From: Actinobacteria bacterium OV320
GTDB taxonomy: Bacteria > Actinomycetota > Actinomycetes > Streptomycetales > Streptomycetaceae
Length of the DNA stretch: 64,000 nt
NCBI GenBank assembly: GCA_001298545.1
Contig: LJCX01000022.1
Location: 62,001-126,000, forward strand
Reading direction: 5' to 3'
In this document: positions 49,401 through 58,750 of the stretch, one piece after another
Layout: each line of letters opens with the position of its first letter
How positions within the stretch are numbered: position 1 is the first letter of the stretch
The notes under the pieces: generated by a model
The model's input: only the letters and a program-made list of their open reading frames with translations
Told to the model about the DNA's origin: nothing
Database searches by the model: none
Made by a program: the position numbers and the translations under genes

Positions 49401-49805
49401 TTACACCTCCTCGGGCTCGGTCAACAGGGGGTACACGCCGTTCTCGTCGTGGTCCTCCCGCCCCGTGACGGGCGGGTTGAACACGCAGATGCAGCGGAAG
49501 TCCTCCTTGACGCGGAGCGTGTGCCGCTCGTGCCCGTCGAGGAGGTACATGGTGCCGGGCGTGATGGTGTGCGTCCGCCCGGTCTCGTGGTCGGTCAGTT
49601 CGGCCGCGCCTTCGACGCAGACGACGGCCTCGATGTGGTTCGCGTACCACATCGACGTCTCGGTACCCGCGTACAGAATCGTTTCGTGCAGCGAGAACCC
49701 GACCCGTTCCTGGGCGAGCACGATGCGCTTGCTCTCCCAGGTGCCGGACGCAGCCCGCACATGCCGGTCGGTGCCTTCGATGTCCTTGAACGAACGGACG
49801 ATCAC
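49401..49805 (-). CDS. ectC: L-ectoine synthase
   Basis: A 134-residue cupin that cyclises N-gamma-acetyl-diaminobutyrate to ectoine. It begins [16 protein letters not shown]; metal and active-site blocks are [27 protein letters not shown] and [15 protein letters not shown]. It lies 51 bp after ectB and just before ectD. Confidence 0.97.
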   Translation of the reverse strand: MIVRSFKDIEGTDRHVRAASGTWESKRIVLAQERVGFSLHETILYAGTETSMWYANHIEAVVCVEGAAELTDHETGRTHTITPGTMYLLDGHERHTLRVKEDFRCICVFNPPVTGREDHDENGVYPLLTEPEEV

Positions 49806-49856
49806 GGTGGTGCGATGCCTCCTAGGTAGGGGGGAAGGGACAGGTGCCCGAGGGCG

Positions 49857-51128
49857 TCAGACGGTCTCCCGTACGGCGCGGGCGATGACGCTGAGGCCCT
49901 CGTCCAGTTCCTCGGGGGTGATGGTCAGGGCCGGCAGCAGTTTGACGACCTCGCTCTCCGGACCGGACGTCTCGATCAGCAGCCCGAGCTCGAACGCCCG
50001 CTTGGCGACCCGCCCGGCCCGCGCCTTCTCGTGGAACTCCAGGCCCCACACCAGACCGCGGCCCCGGTACTCCTTGACGTCGGAGAGGTTCTCCTCGGTG
50101 ATCGAGATGAGCCCCTGCTCGATCTGCTCGCCCCGTGCCCGGGTCTGCTTCTCCATCGCGGACCCGTCGGCCCAGTACGTCTCGAGGGCGGCGGTGGCGG
50201 TGACGAAGGCCGGGTTGTTGCCGCGGAAGGTGCCGTTGTGCTCACCCGGCTCCCACACGTCCAGCTCGGGCTTGAACAGGCAGAGCGACATGGGCAGTCC
50301 GTAGCCGCTGATCGACTTGGAGACGGTCACGATGTCCGGGACGATCCCGGCCTCCTCGAAGGAGAAGAAGGCCCCGGTGCGCCCGCATCCCATCTGGATG
50401 TCGTCGACGATCAGCAGCATGTCCTGGCGCTCGCACAGGTCCTTGAGCGCCCGCAGCCACTCCGGACGCGCGACGTTGATGCCGCCCTCGCCCTGCACGG
50501 TCTCGACGATCACGGCGGCGGGCTTGTTGAGCCCGGACCCCTGGTCCTCGAGCAGCCGCTCGAACCACAGGAAGTCGGGGACCTGGCCCTCGAAGTAGTT
50601 GTCGAACGGCATGGGCGTGCCGTGCACCAGCGGTACCCCGGCGCCGGCCCGCTTGAAGGCGTTGCCGGTCACGGCGAGCGACCCGAGGGACATCCCGTGG
50701 AAGGCGTTGGTGAACGACACGATGGCCTCGCGTCCCTTCACCTTCCGCGCCAGCTTCAGGGCCGACTCCACGGCGTTGGTGCCGGTCGGGCCCGGGAACA
50801 TGACCTTGTAGGGCAGGTCACGCGGCCGCAGCACCAGATCCTGGAAGGTCTGCAGGAAGGTCCGCTTGGCCACGGTCGACATGTCGAGCCCGTGCGTGAC
50901 GCCGTCCCGCATCAGATAGTCGACCAACGCCCGTTTCAGCACAGGGTTGTTGTGACCGTAGTTGAGGGATCCGGCACCGGCGAAGAAGTCCAGGTAGCGG
51001 TGACCGTCCTCGTCGTACATACGGCTGCCCTGCGCGCGGTCGAAGACCGCGGGCCAGCTGCGGCAGTAGCTGCGCACCTCGGACTCGAGGGTCTCGAACA
51101 CGCTGAGGTCGGGCTGGGTGATGGTCAC
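49857..51128 (-). CDS. ectB: Diaminobutyrate-2-oxoglutarate transaminase
   Basis: A 423-residue class III PLP aminotransferase making L-2,4-diaminobutyrate from aspartate semialdehyde. Visible are the cofactor blocks GPTGTNAVESALKLAR, FHGMSLGSLAVTGN, DDIQMGCGRTG and the Schiff-base lysine in TVSKSISGYG. GTG at 51128 gives the usual family length and has a GGAGCG site upstream. Confidence 0.96.
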   Translation of the reverse strand: MTITQPDLSVFETLESEVRSYCRSWPAVFDRAQGSRMYDEDGHRYLDFFAGAGSLNYGHNNPVLKRALVDYLMRDGVTHGLDMSTVAKRTFLQTFQDLVLRPRDLPYKVMFPGPTGTNAVESALKLARKVKGREAIVSFTNAFHGMSLGSLAVTGNAFKRAGAGVPLVHGTPMPFDNYFEGQVPDFLWFERLLEDQGSGLNKPAAVIVETVQGEGGINVARPEWLRALKDLCERQDMLLIVDDIQMGCGRTGAFFSFEEAGIVPDIVTVSKSISGYGLPMSLCLFKPELDVWEPGEHNGTFRGNNPAFVTATAALETYWADGSAMEKQTRARGEQIEQGLISITEENLSDVKEYRGRGLVWGLEFHEKARAGRVAKRAFELGLLIETSGPESEVVKLLPALTITPEELDEGLSVIARAVRETV

Positions 51129-51202
51129 GACGAAACGCTCCTCGGAGTGGGGGTCGGAGGGAGAGGCGGGCAAGGCGGGGCGGGCAGAGGCGGGGCGGCG
51201 GG

Positions 51203-51709
51203 TCAGAAGGCGAGGGGGCCGATCCGGTACAGGACCTCGGGGTCGTGCGGGCCGTCGGGGAACAGACCGGCGCCGAACAGCACCTCACGGGTGACGGTCG
51301 CCCCGTGCCGGTCGGCGAACGAGGTGAACAGCCGCTCGGAGGCGGTGTTGCCCGGTGTGATCGTGGTCTCCACGGCGGTGAGCGGGCGTTCGGCGGCGAC
51401 CCGTGCGGTCAGCCCGTCCAGCAGGGCGGCGGCGAGGCCGCGACCACGGTGCGCGGCGTCGACGGCCACCTGCCAGACCAGCAGGGTCTGCGGGTCCTGT
51501 GGCCGGACGTACCCGGTGACGAACCCGACCGGCTCGCCGCCCTCCGCGCGGGCCACCGCCGAGGTGGCGGCGAAGTCGCGGCACCACAGCAGATAGCTGT
51601 AGGACGAGTTCAGGTCGAGCGTTCCGGATTCCTTCGCGAGACGCCAGAGCGCTGCGCCGTCTTCCACCGACGGGCTGTCGATACGTAGGTCTGCTTGTGC
51701 GGCAGTCAT
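51203..51709 (-). CDS. ectA: Diaminobutyrate acetyltransferase
   Basis: A 168-residue GNAT enzyme that acetylates L-2,4-diaminobutyrate. Family blocks are LDLNSSYSYLLWCRDF, GFVTGYVRPQDP, WQVAVDAAHRGRGLA and TTITPGNTASERLF. It is first in ectABCD, which makes ectoine and hydroxyectoine for osmotic and heat protection. A weak TTGAA/TTCAA dyad (51715-51738) lies just upstream of the start. Confidence 0.96.
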   Translation of the reverse strand: MTAAQADLRIDSPSVEDGAALWRLAKESGTLDLNSSYSYLLWCRDFAATSAVARAEGGEPVGFVTGYVRPQDPQTLLVWQVAVDAAHRGRGLAAALLDGLTARVAAERPLTAVETTITPGNTASERLFTSFADRHGATVTREVLFGAGLFPDGPHDPEVLYRIGPLAF

Positions 51710-51862
51710 GCGGATTGAACTTACCCAGGGAAATTCAATGACGCATGGAGAGGCCGTGGTGATTCCGTGATGCCACCGGGACAGGTTGCCCCTTCGTCCG
51801 CTTTTGCACCCCCCAAAAGGGTCATATCGCTTCGCTTGTGCAATGCGTCACGCACTCGAAAC

Positions 51863-51905
51863 CTGCCCGAAATTCCCCGCGTTTAGGTACGGGGAATCGG
51901 GGCAG
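51863..51905. terminator. Hairpin upstream of ectA
   Basis: Perfect 8-bp arms ATTCCCCG (51872-51879) and CGGGGAAT (51890-51897) extend outward with one bulge (CTGCCCGA/TCGGGGCAG). It could end the DinB transcript or regulate ectA. The rest of the 270-bp gap is relatively AT-rich, and I see no certain promoter in it. Confidence 0.5.
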
Positions 51906-51979
51906 AAGAACTCAGGAAAGCTATCGCCGAGAAGAAGGCCGGGAAAGGGGCCGACGGGAATTCACGAATTACCTTGAAT

Positions 51980-52507
51980 TCAGGCTCCGGTAACCCCGTC
52001 GATATGTTCCCGGAGAATGTCCGCGTGGCCGTTGTGCCGGGCGTACTCCTCGATCATGTGGATCAGCACCCAGCGCAGGCTGATCTCGAGCCCGGCCATC
52101 GGCCCGTCGACGATCCGCCCGGTGGCCTCGAGCGGCCGCCCGGCGATCAGCTCACGTCCGCGCGCGATCTCCCGTCGCCACGCGGTCAGCGCCTCGTCGA
52201 GACCCCGCCCGGGGTCGAGGGCGTACCCGGTCCCCTCCTCGAAGACGGGCGGCACGTCCAGCCCGGCGAACGCCCGCTGGAACCAGTTGCGTTCGACCTC
52301 GGCGAGATGCTGGACGAGGCCGAGCAGGGTCAACTCGGACGGCGCGGCCGCCGGTTGCCGCAGCCGCTCGTCGTCCAGTCCCGCGCACTTCAGCTCGAGC
52401 GTGGCCCGGTGGAATGCCAACCAGCTCTCCAGCATGGGGAGTTCGTCACCGGTCAGCAGGGGGACGGGACGGCCGTCGGGGAGGATGAGGGGGGTGTCGG
52501 AGGTCAT
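51980..52507 (-). CDS. DinB-family (DUF664) protein
   Basis: A 175-residue four-helix-bundle protein of the DinB/DUF664 type. Metal-ligand histidines are in [33 protein letters not shown]. Such proteins are frequently mycothiol-dependent enzymes in actinobacteria or uncharacterised. The ATG at 52507 begins the conserved region; a start four codons earlier is possible. Confidence 0.85.
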   Translation of the reverse strand: MTSDTPLILPDGRPVPLLTGDELPMLESWLAFHRATLELKCAGLDDERLRQPAAAPSELTLLGLVQHLAEVERNWFQRAFAGLDVPPVFEEGTGYALDPGRGLDEALTAWRREIARGRELIAGRPLEATGRIVDGPMAGLEISLRWVLIHMIEEYARHNGHADILREHIDGVTGA

Positions 52508-52557
52508 GCGGGGCAGCATGACAGGCGGCACCGACAACGGGGCTTCGTCGGTCCGGC

Positions 52558-52581
52558 CGGTGGCGGACCGGTGGCGGACCG
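52558..52581 (+). repeat. Tandem 11-bp repeat
   Basis: Two copies of GGTGGCGGACC lie between minus-strand genes; no function is apparent. Confidence 0.7.
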
Positions 52582-52599
52582 ACGGAGAACCCGCGGCGC

Positions 52600-53721
52600 C
52601 TACCGCCAGGCGCCCTCCACGGCCCGCCGGGCCCCTTCCAGATCGACGACCAGACCCTTCTCCGCCAGCGCGGCGCCCAGCGCCGCCAGGCACCCCTGCA
52701 CCACGCCGACGGTCGCGTCGCCCCCGTAGTGGTTGACCCGGATCATCTCCGCGGCCAGCGCGCCCCCGCCCGCGGCCAGCGGCAGCTCGGGGTCGCTCGC
52801 CAGCGCCCGTGCCACCAGCTCCGAGGCCACCACCCCCGACGGCGTACGCAGCGTCGTGGCGACGGGCGCCGCCTCCGCCGCGTCGCGCACGTACGGCTCC
52901 AGCCCGCCGCCCAGCGCCAGCGCGCCGGCGCGCGTCGCGGCGGCGGCGGACGCGTGCCGGGCCATCACCGTCCGCGGCCGCTCCGCCTCGATCCGCTCGA
53001 CACACGCCTCCAGCGCCAGCATCTCCAGCTGCGCCGGCGCGTGCAGCAGCGCCTTGCGACCGCCGTCGACCCAGCGCTCCTTCCAGTCCAGCAGGGACAG
53101 GTACGACCGGCGCGGCGCCCTCGGGTTCGCGGCCATCCGCGCCCACGCCCGCTCGCTCACCGACACCGCCGACACGCCCGCCGGGCCGCCCATCGCCTTC
53201 TGCGCGCCGATCACACACAGGTCCACGCCCCACGCGTCCGGCAGCACCGGCTCCGCGCCGATCGAGGCGACCGCGTCCAGGTAGAACAGCGCGCCGTGCT
53301 CACGCACCACCTCGCCGATCTCCGCGACCGGGTTGGTGTTGCCGGTCGCCGCCTCCGCGTGCACCAGCGACACGAAGTCGATCCCGGGGTGCTCGGCGAA
53401 CGCCTGCCGGATCTGCGCGGCCGTCACCGCCGTGTGGAAGGGCACCGCCAGATCGATCACCGTGGCACCGCAGTCCCGCAGCCAGTCCCCGAAGGTCTGC
53501 CCGTACGGGCCGGTGATCACGTTCAGCGCGACCGTGCCCGGACCGGCCGTACCGCGGATCGCGCCCTCCAGCGGCAGCAGCGCCTCGCCCTGCATGATCA
53601 CGACGTCCTGCCGGGTGTCCAGCAGCCGCGCCACGCGGTCCTCGATCGAGGCGAAATGTGCGGCGGTCAGCGGGGCAAGATCCAGGAACGGGTGTGTCAC
53701 GGCGGTGCTCTCTTCACTCAC
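52600..53721 (-). CDS. Class V aminotransferase (alanine-glyoxylate type)
   Basis: A 373-residue PLP aminotransferase of the alanine-glyoxylate/serine-pyruvate group. Visible are [15 protein letters not shown], the cofactor Asp in [12 protein letters not shown] and the Schiff-base lysine in [13 protein letters not shown]. It is divergent from an amino acid ABC importer and amidohydrolase. It may deaminate the imported compound. The GTG start has a weak upstream site. Confidence 0.85.
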   Translation of the reverse strand: MSEESTAVTHPFLDLAPLTAAHFASIEDRVARLLDTRQDVVIMQGEALLPLEGAIRGTAGPGTVALNVITGPYGQTFGDWLRDCGATVIDLAVPFHTAVTAAQIRQAFAEHPGIDFVSLVHAEAATGNTNPVAEIGEVVREHGALFYLDAVASIGAEPVLPDAWGVDLCVIGAQKAMGGPAGVSAVSVSERAWARMAANPRAPRRSYLSLLDWKERWVDGGRKALLHAPAQLEMLALEACVERIEAERPRTVMARHASAAAATRAGALALGGGLEPYVRDAAEAAPVATTLRTPSGVVASELVARALASDPELPLAAGGGALAAEMIRVNHYGGDATVGVVQGCLAALGAALAEKGLVVDLEGARRAVEGAWR

Positions 53722-53820
53722 TGGGTAGAGGTGACGAGACTAACCGGCACGCCCCCCACCCATCCCGCCCTCCCCACCGGTCACTTCGCAGGCCGCACGG
53801 CCCGGTGACCAACGGTTTGA

Positions 53821-53835
53821 TTTGAGAGCCTCAAA
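53821..53835. promoter_or_regulatory. Operator-like dyad over the -35 box
   Basis: TTTGAG-AGC-CTCAAA is a perfect 6-bp inverted repeat with a 3-bp centre, covering the -35 element. A repressor bound here would block the importer promoter. Confidence 0.6.
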
Positions 53836-53849
53836 CATCTCCTTATAAT
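53822..53849 (+). promoter_or_regulatory. Predicted promoter of the amino acid importer operon
   Basis: TTGAGA (53822-53827), a 16-bp spacer and a consensus TATAAT (53844-53849), an unusually good vegetative promoter for this genome. Confidence 0.75.
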
Positions 53850-53883
53850 CGGAACCCACAGTTCCCTTACAGGAAGGCCCGCC

Positions 53884-54747
53884 GTGAACACCCTCCCCGG
53901 CCGCCGGACCCGCGTCCTGGCCGCCACCACCGTGACGGCCGGGCTGATGCTCGTCGCCGCCTGCACCTCCACCGATGACGGCGGCAGCGGCTCCAAGACC
54001 GCCGCCGGCGGGGTCGAGCTCGTCAAGGCGGGCCAGCTCACCACCTGCACCCACCTGCCCTACCCGCCCTTCCAGTCGGAGATCGACGGCAAGGTGCAGG
54101 GCTTCGACGTGGCCCTGATCGACCTGGCCGCCAAGAACCTGGGCGTGAAGCAGGAGATCCTCGACACGCCGTTCGAGAACTTCAAGACCGGCGCGTTCCT
54201 CAACTCCGGCGAGTGCGACCTGGCCGCCGCCGGCATGACCATCACCGACGAGCGCAAGAAGAACGTCGACTTCTCCGACCCGTACTTCGAGGCCACCCAG
54301 GCCGTCCTCGTCGACAAGGGCGCGGGCGTCACCTCGCTCGCCGACGTGAAGTCCAAGGACGTCAAGCTCGGCGCCCAGGCGCAGACCACCGGCGAGGACT
54401 ACGCCAAGAAGCAGGGCTTCGACCCGGTCTCCTTCGAGTCCTCCGACGCCGTCCTCAACGGTCTGCGCACCGGCCAGGTCAAGGCCGTCATCATCGACTT
54501 CCCGGTCGTCCAGGGCTGGCTGAAGGACAAGGCCAACGCCGACGCCTTCAAGGTCGTCGACAACCTCAACACCGGCGAGCAGTACGGCTTCACGGTGAAG
54601 AAGGGCAACACCAAGCTGGTCGCCGCGATCAACAAGGCGCTGGCGGACGCGAAGGCCGACGGCACCTACAAGAAGCTGTACGAGAAGTGGATCGGCCCGT
54701 ACGACGAGTCGGCCGCTTCCCCGTCGGCCGCCGCCTCGGCCTCCTGA
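53884..54747 (+). CDS. Polar amino acid-binding lipoprotein (ABC importer)
   Basis: A 287-residue family 3 solute-binding protein. The lipobox LVAAC gives a lipidated cysteine near residue 24. The mature domain begins LTTCTHLPYPPFQSEIDGKVQGFDVAL and has the DEFKKNVDFSDPYFEA-like block (ITDERKKNVDFSDPYFEA). A Ser/Ala tail closes it. GTG start with AGGAAGG upstream. The permease follows after 4 bp. Confidence 0.92.
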   Translation: MNTLPGRRTRVLAATTVTAGLMLVAACTSTDDGGSGSKTAAGGVELVKAGQLTTCTHLPYPPFQSEIDGKVQGFDVALIDLAAKNLGVKQEILDTPFENFKTGAFLNSGECDLAAAGMTITDERKKNVDFSDPYFEATQAVLVDKGAGVTSLADVKSKDVKLGAQAQTTGEDYAKKQGFDPVSFESSDAVLNGLRTGQVKAVIIDFPVVQGWLKDKANADAFKVVDNLNTGEQYGFTVKKGNTKLVAAINKALADAKADGTYKKLYEKWIGPYDESAASPSAAASAS

Positions 54748-54751
54748 CCCC

Positions 54752-55585
54752 ATGGCCGACAGCGACGTACGAATCCAACCGAAGAAGAAGGGCCTGACCC
54801 GGCGGCAGAAGCGCAGCCTCTCGCGCGGCGCGCAGTACGTCGTCTTCGTCGCCGCCGTGATCGTCTTCGCGGTCACGGCGGACTGGGGCCGGCTGAAGAA
54901 CCAGTTCGCCCAGTGGGACATCGCGAAGGAGATGTTCCCGGACGTCATCACGCTGGCGTTGAAGAACACCGTGCTGTACACGGTGTCCGGCTTCGTCCTC
55001 GGCCTGGTGCTCGGGCTGGTCATCGCCCTGATGCGGCTGTCCTCCGTGGGCCCGTACCGCTGGCTGGCCGGTGTCTACATCGAGATCTTCCGCGGTCTGC
55101 CCGCCCTGCTGATCTTCGTCTTCATCGGCGTGGCCGTGCCGCTGGCCTTCCCCGGCACGGAGATCGTCGGCGGCACCTACGGCAAGGCGGCCCTCGGGCT
55201 CGGCCTGATCGGGGCCGCGTACATGGCGGAGACGTTCCGCGCGGGCATCCAGGCCGTGCCCAAGGGGCAGCTGGAGGCGGCCCGGTCGCTGGGCTTCTCG
55301 CCCGCCCGCGCGATGGTCTCGGTCATCATCCCGCAGGCGTTCCGGATCATCCTCCCGCCGCTCACCAACGAGCTGATCATGCTCTTCAAGGACTCCTCCC
55401 TGGTGCTGCTCCTCGGGGTGACGCTGGAGGAGCGCGAACTGTCCAAGTACGGCCGTGACCTGGCCAGCACGACGGCCAACTCCACGCCGATCCTGGTCGC
55501 CGGCCTGTGCTACCTGCTGGTGACCATCCCGCTCGGCTTCGTCGTGCGGCGCATGGAGGCCAAGGCCCAGGAGGCCGTGAAATGA
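54752..55585 (+). CDS. Polar amino acid ABC permease
   Basis: A 277-residue HisMQ-type permease. A basic N-terminal tail (about 1-25) precedes five or so helices. The conserved loop is [33 protein letters not shown]. Its stop overlaps the ATPase start by 4 bp. One permease gene implies a homodimeric channel. Confidence 0.92.
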   Translation: MADSDVRIQPKKKGLTRRQKRSLSRGAQYVVFVAAVIVFAVTADWGRLKNQFAQWDIAKEMFPDVITLALKNTVLYTVSGFVLGLVLGLVIALMRLSSVGPYRWLAGVYIEIFRGLPALLIFVFIGVAVPLAFPGTEIVGGTYGKAALGLGLIGAAYMAETFRAGIQAVPKGQLEAARSLGFSPARAMVSVIIPQAFRIILPPLTNELIMLFKDSSLVLLLGVTLEERELSKYGRDLASTTANSTPILVAGLCYLLVTIPLGFVVRRMEAKAQEAVK

Positions 55586-56373
55586 GCCGACCGGAGATCG
55601 AAGTCCGCGACCTGCACAAGTCGTTCGGCACCAACGAGGTGCTGCGCGGCATCGACCTGGAGATCGGCCAGGGCGAGGTTGTCTGTGTGATCGGCCCGTC
55701 CGGCTCCGGCAAGTCGACGCTGCTGCGCTGTGTGAACCTGCTGGAGGAGCCCACCAAGGGCCAGGTCTTCGTGGGCGGCACCGAACTCACCGACCCCGAC
55801 GTCGACATCGACGCCGTCCGCCGCCGTATCGGGATGGTCTTCCAGCAGTTCAACCTCTTCCCGCACCTGTCGGTGACCGAGAACCTCACGCTGCCGCAGC
55901 GCCGGGTGCTCCGGCGCGGCAAGGCGGCGGCGGCGAAGGTGGCCGCCGAGAACCTGGAGCGGGTGGGTCTGTCGGAGAAGGCGGACGCCTACCCCGCCTC
56001 CCTCTCCGGCGGCCAGCAGCAGCGCGTGGCGATCGCCCGCGCGCTGGCCATGGGGCCCGAGGTGATGCTGTTCGACGAGCCGACGTCGGCGCTCGACCCG
56101 GAGCTGGTCGGCGACGTCCTCGCGGTCATGAGGATGCTGGCCGACGAGGGCATGACGATGATGGTCGTCACCCACGAGATGACCTTCGCCCGCGAGGTCG
56201 CCGACCGGGTGGTCTTCATGGACGGCGGGGTGATCGTGGAGGACGGCACCCCGGCCGAGGTCATCGGGAACCCCAGCCACGAGCGCACCCGTCACTTCCT
56301 CTCCCGCCTCCTCGACCCGGCCATGGCCCAGGTCGAGGAGGAGACCTCCGACCGGCCGGGCAAGGGCGACTAG
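55582..56373 (+). CDS. Polar amino acid ABC ATPase
   Basis: A 263-residue ATP-binding subunit. Walker A is GPSGSGKST (residues 38-46), the Q-loop is [11 protein letters not shown], the signature is LSGGQQQR, Walker B is [12 protein letters not shown], and the switch His is in VVTHEM. It powers the importer encoded by the two upstream genes. The amidohydrolase gene begins 21 bp later. Confidence 0.95.
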   Translation: MSRPEIEVRDLHKSFGTNEVLRGIDLEIGQGEVVCVIGPSGSGKSTLLRCVNLLEEPTKGQVFVGGTELTDPDVDIDAVRRRIGMVFQQFNLFPHLSVTENLTLPQRRVLRRGKAAAAKVAAENLERVGLSEKADAYPASLSGGQQQRVAIARALAMGPEVMLFDEPTSALDPELVGDVLAVMRMLADEGMTMMVVTHEMTFAREVADRVVFMDGGVIVEDGTPAEVIGNPSHERTRHFLSRLLDPAMAQVEEETSDRPGKGD

Positions 56374-56394
56374 TCGGTCACTAAGGTGCGGTGC

Positions 56395-57486
56395 ATGAGC
56401 GATCACTCGGTGCTGCACGTGAAGGGCCGGGTCCTTGCCGGGCCCGACGATGTCCGCGACGGGTTGTGGGTCGTCGACGGCCGGATCTCCTACGACCGTC
56501 CCGTCGGCGCCCGCGACGTGCGGACGGTCGAGGGCTGGGCGCTGCCCGGCCTGGTCGACGCCCACTGTCATGTGGGTCTGGGCGCGCACGGCCCCGTCGA
56601 CACCGACGTCGCCGAGAAGCAGGCGCTGACCGACCGCGAGACGGGCGCCCTGCTGATCCGTGACGCCGGCTCGCCCTCGGACACCCGCTGGGTCGACGAC
56701 CGCGAGGACCTCCCGAAGATCATCCGGGCGGGCCGGCACATCGCCCGCACCCGCCGCTACATCCGCGGCTACGCGCACGAGATCGAGCCCGAGGACCTGG
56801 TCGCGTACGTCGCGCGGGAGGCCCGGCGCGGCGACGGCTGGGTCAAGCTGGTGGGCGACTGGATCGACCGCGAGGTGGGCGACCTGGCCCCCAGCTGGCC
56901 GCGGGAGGCGGCCGGGGCGGCCATCGCGGAGGCCCACCGCCTGGGCGCTCGGGTGACGGCGCACTGCTTCGCCGAGAACTCGCTGCGCGACCTCGTCGAG
57001 TCGGGCATCGACTGTGTCGAGCACGCGACGGGCCTGGCCGACGAGCTGATCCCGCTGTTCGCGTCCCGGGGCGTGGCGATCGTGCCGACCCTCGTCAACA
57101 TCGCCACCTTCCCGGACCTCGCGGCCGGCGGCGAGTCCAAGTTCCCGCAATGGTCGGCCCATATGCGCCGGCTCCACGAACGCCGTTACGACACCGTCCG
57201 CTCCGCCTACGACGCCGGCATCCCGGTCTTCGTCGGCACGGACGCCGGCGGCACGCTGCCGCACGGCCTGGTGGCCGCGGAGGTCGCGGAACTGGTGACG
57301 GCGGGCATCCCGCCGCTGGCGGCGCTCTCGGCGACGACCTGGGGCGCTCGCGAGTGGCTCGGGCGCCCCGGTCTGGTCGAGGGCGCTCCGGCGGACCTGG
57401 TGGTCTACGAGAGCGACCCGCGCGCCGACGTACGGGTGCTCGCGGCGCCGCGCCGGGTGGTACTCAACGGCACGGTGGTGAGCTGA
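56395..57486 (+). CDS. Amidohydrolase linked to the amino acid importer
   Basis: A 363-residue metal-dependent hydrolase of the imidazolonepropionase/prolidase-like amidohydrolase superfamily. Metal ligands are H57 and H59 (DAHCHVG), later His in ARVTAHCF and VEHATG, and the Asp in FVGTDAGG. It lacks a signal peptide. Position 21 bp behind the ABC genes suggests it hydrolyses the imported N-acyl, cyclic or peptide-like compound. AAGGTG lies about 8 bp upstream of the ATG. Confidence 0.87.
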   Translation: MSDHSVLHVKGRVLAGPDDVRDGLWVVDGRISYDRPVGARDVRTVEGWALPGLVDAHCHVGLGAHGPVDTDVAEKQALTDRETGALLIRDAGSPSDTRWVDDREDLPKIIRAGRHIARTRRYIRGYAHEIEPEDLVAYVAREARRGDGWVKLVGDWIDREVGDLAPSWPREAAGAAIAEAHRLGARVTAHCFAENSLRDLVESGIDCVEHATGLADELIPLFASRGVAIVPTLVNIATFPDLAAGGESKFPQWSAHMRRLHERRYDTVRSAYDAGIPVFVGTDAGGTLPHGLVAAEVAELVTAGIPPLAALSATTWGAREWLGRPGLVEGAPADLVVYESDPRADVRVLAAPRRVVLNGTVVS

Positions 57487-57652
57487 GAGCGCCGTGCCGC
57501 GGACGGATGTGGAGAACGTGCGTGCCGATGGATTCGAAGACATGCACGGAAAACTCACGTTGGAGTGAACTCGCGTCACCCTGCTGACCGTTCACCCCTC
57601 GTACGTAATTCTTGCGGGGTCCCGAAGCATTTCTCTTCTGGGGGTCCCACCC

Positions 57653-58684
57653 TTGAACGGCAACAACTTCCCGCTGCCCGCATGCGCCCGACGCGCCGCC
57701 ACCGTCGTCGCGGTCACGGCCCTGGCCGCAGGTCCCGCGGCCCTGGCCGGCGCGGGCACCGCCCAGGCGACGTCCGGCCAGGGCCGGGCGAGCGCGTCCG
57801 TCCTGCGCACCGGCCTCGACGTGGCCCTGCTCAACAAGACCGTCGACATCCCGCTCGCCGTCTCCCTCAACGAGGTGCAGGCTCCGCACAGCGCTCAAAA
57901 GACCGCCCTGTCGGCCGAGTTGAACGGCGTCGACGGCGGAAAGCCCTTCAGCGTCCTGCGCGCGGACGTCGCCGAGGCGAAGGCGACCGTCGACGGCACC
58001 AGGGCCGAGGCTTCCACCCGCCTCGCCCACGCCGAGCTGCACGTCCCCGGCCTTCCGCTGCTCTCCCTCGTCGAGGTCGGCACGGTCACCTCCAGGGCGA
58101 CCTGCGAGGCGGGCAGGACGCCGGTCGCCGTCTCCAACCTGCTCGGCTCGGTGACGGTCCTGGGCAAGAAGGTGTCGGTCAGCACCGGCGGCACGACGGA
58201 CGTGAAGGTACCGGGCGTGGGCGAAGTCCGCCTGGACCTGTCGAAGCGTGAGACCACCTCCCGAACGGCCGCCGCCACCGCCCTCGAACTCACCGTCTCC
58301 GTCAACCCGTTGAGCCTCAACGTCGCCGAGGTGACAGGCACCCTGACCCTCGCGAAGGCCACCTGCGAAGCCCCCGCAGGGCAGAAGAGGGAGCAGGAAC
58401 AGGGCGAGGAACAGGGCGAGGGCCAGGGCCAGGCAGACGACCAGGGCGAGGCGCAGGACCAGGGCGAGGCGCAGGACCAGGGCGAGACACAGGGCCAGGA
58501 ACAGGAGCAGGCCGCCGGGCCGAGCGCCGCCCCGGCCGGTGACGTCAAGGCCCAGGGCGCGCCCGCCCAGGCCGACCTGGCACAGACCGGCGGCAGCTCG
58601 ACGACCCCGTACATCGCGGGCGGCGCGGTGGCGCTGCTGGCGGCGGGCGGGGGAGCGGTCGTACTGGCCCGCCGTCGCGGCTGA
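57653..58684 (+). CDS. SCO1860-like sortase-anchored surface protein
   Basis: A 343-residue cell-wall protein. The TTG start has a GGGGG site upstream and precedes a signal peptide ending near AQATS. The mature domain (about 45-245) has two cysteines. A Gln/Glu/Gly-rich repeat stalk (about 247-290, with repeated QDQGEA) leads to the sorting signal LAQTG (309-313), a hydrophobic helix and an RRR tail. LAxTG is the class E sortase signal. It resembles the SCO1860 family of S. coelicolor; the function of the domain is unknown. Confidence 0.85.
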   Translation: MNGNNFPLPACARRAATVVAVTALAAGPAALAGAGTAQATSGQGRASASVLRTGLDVALLNKTVDIPLAVSLNEVQAPHSAQKTALSAELNGVDGGKPFSVLRADVAEAKATVDGTRAEASTRLAHAELHVPGLPLLSLVEVGTVTSRATCEAGRTPVAVSNLLGSVTVLGKKVSVSTGGTTDVKVPGVGEVRLDLSKRETTSRTAAATALELTVSVNPLSLNVAEVTGTLTLAKATCEAPAGQKREQEQGEEQGEGQGQADDQGEAQDQGEAQDQGETQGQEQEQAAGPSAAPAGDVKAQGAPAQADLAQTGGSSTTPYIAGGAVALLAAGGGAVVLARRRG

Positions 58685-58705
58685 CGGACGGAGCACGAAG
58701 CACGA

Positions 58706-58743
58706 GGGTACGGATCCGGGACGTCCCGCCCTGGTCCGTACCC
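58706..58743. terminator. Bidirectional terminator
   Basis: GGGTACGGA (58706-58714) and TCCGTACCC (58735-58743) form a 9-bp stem between the convergent surface-protein and cobC genes. Confidence 0.75.
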
Positions 58744-58750
58744 CCTTGCG

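Noticed and set aside
51786..51977. 63-residue open frame upstream of ectA
   Set aside because: No ribosome binding site, atypical composition and no family resemblance; it lies in the control region and terminator of the ect side.
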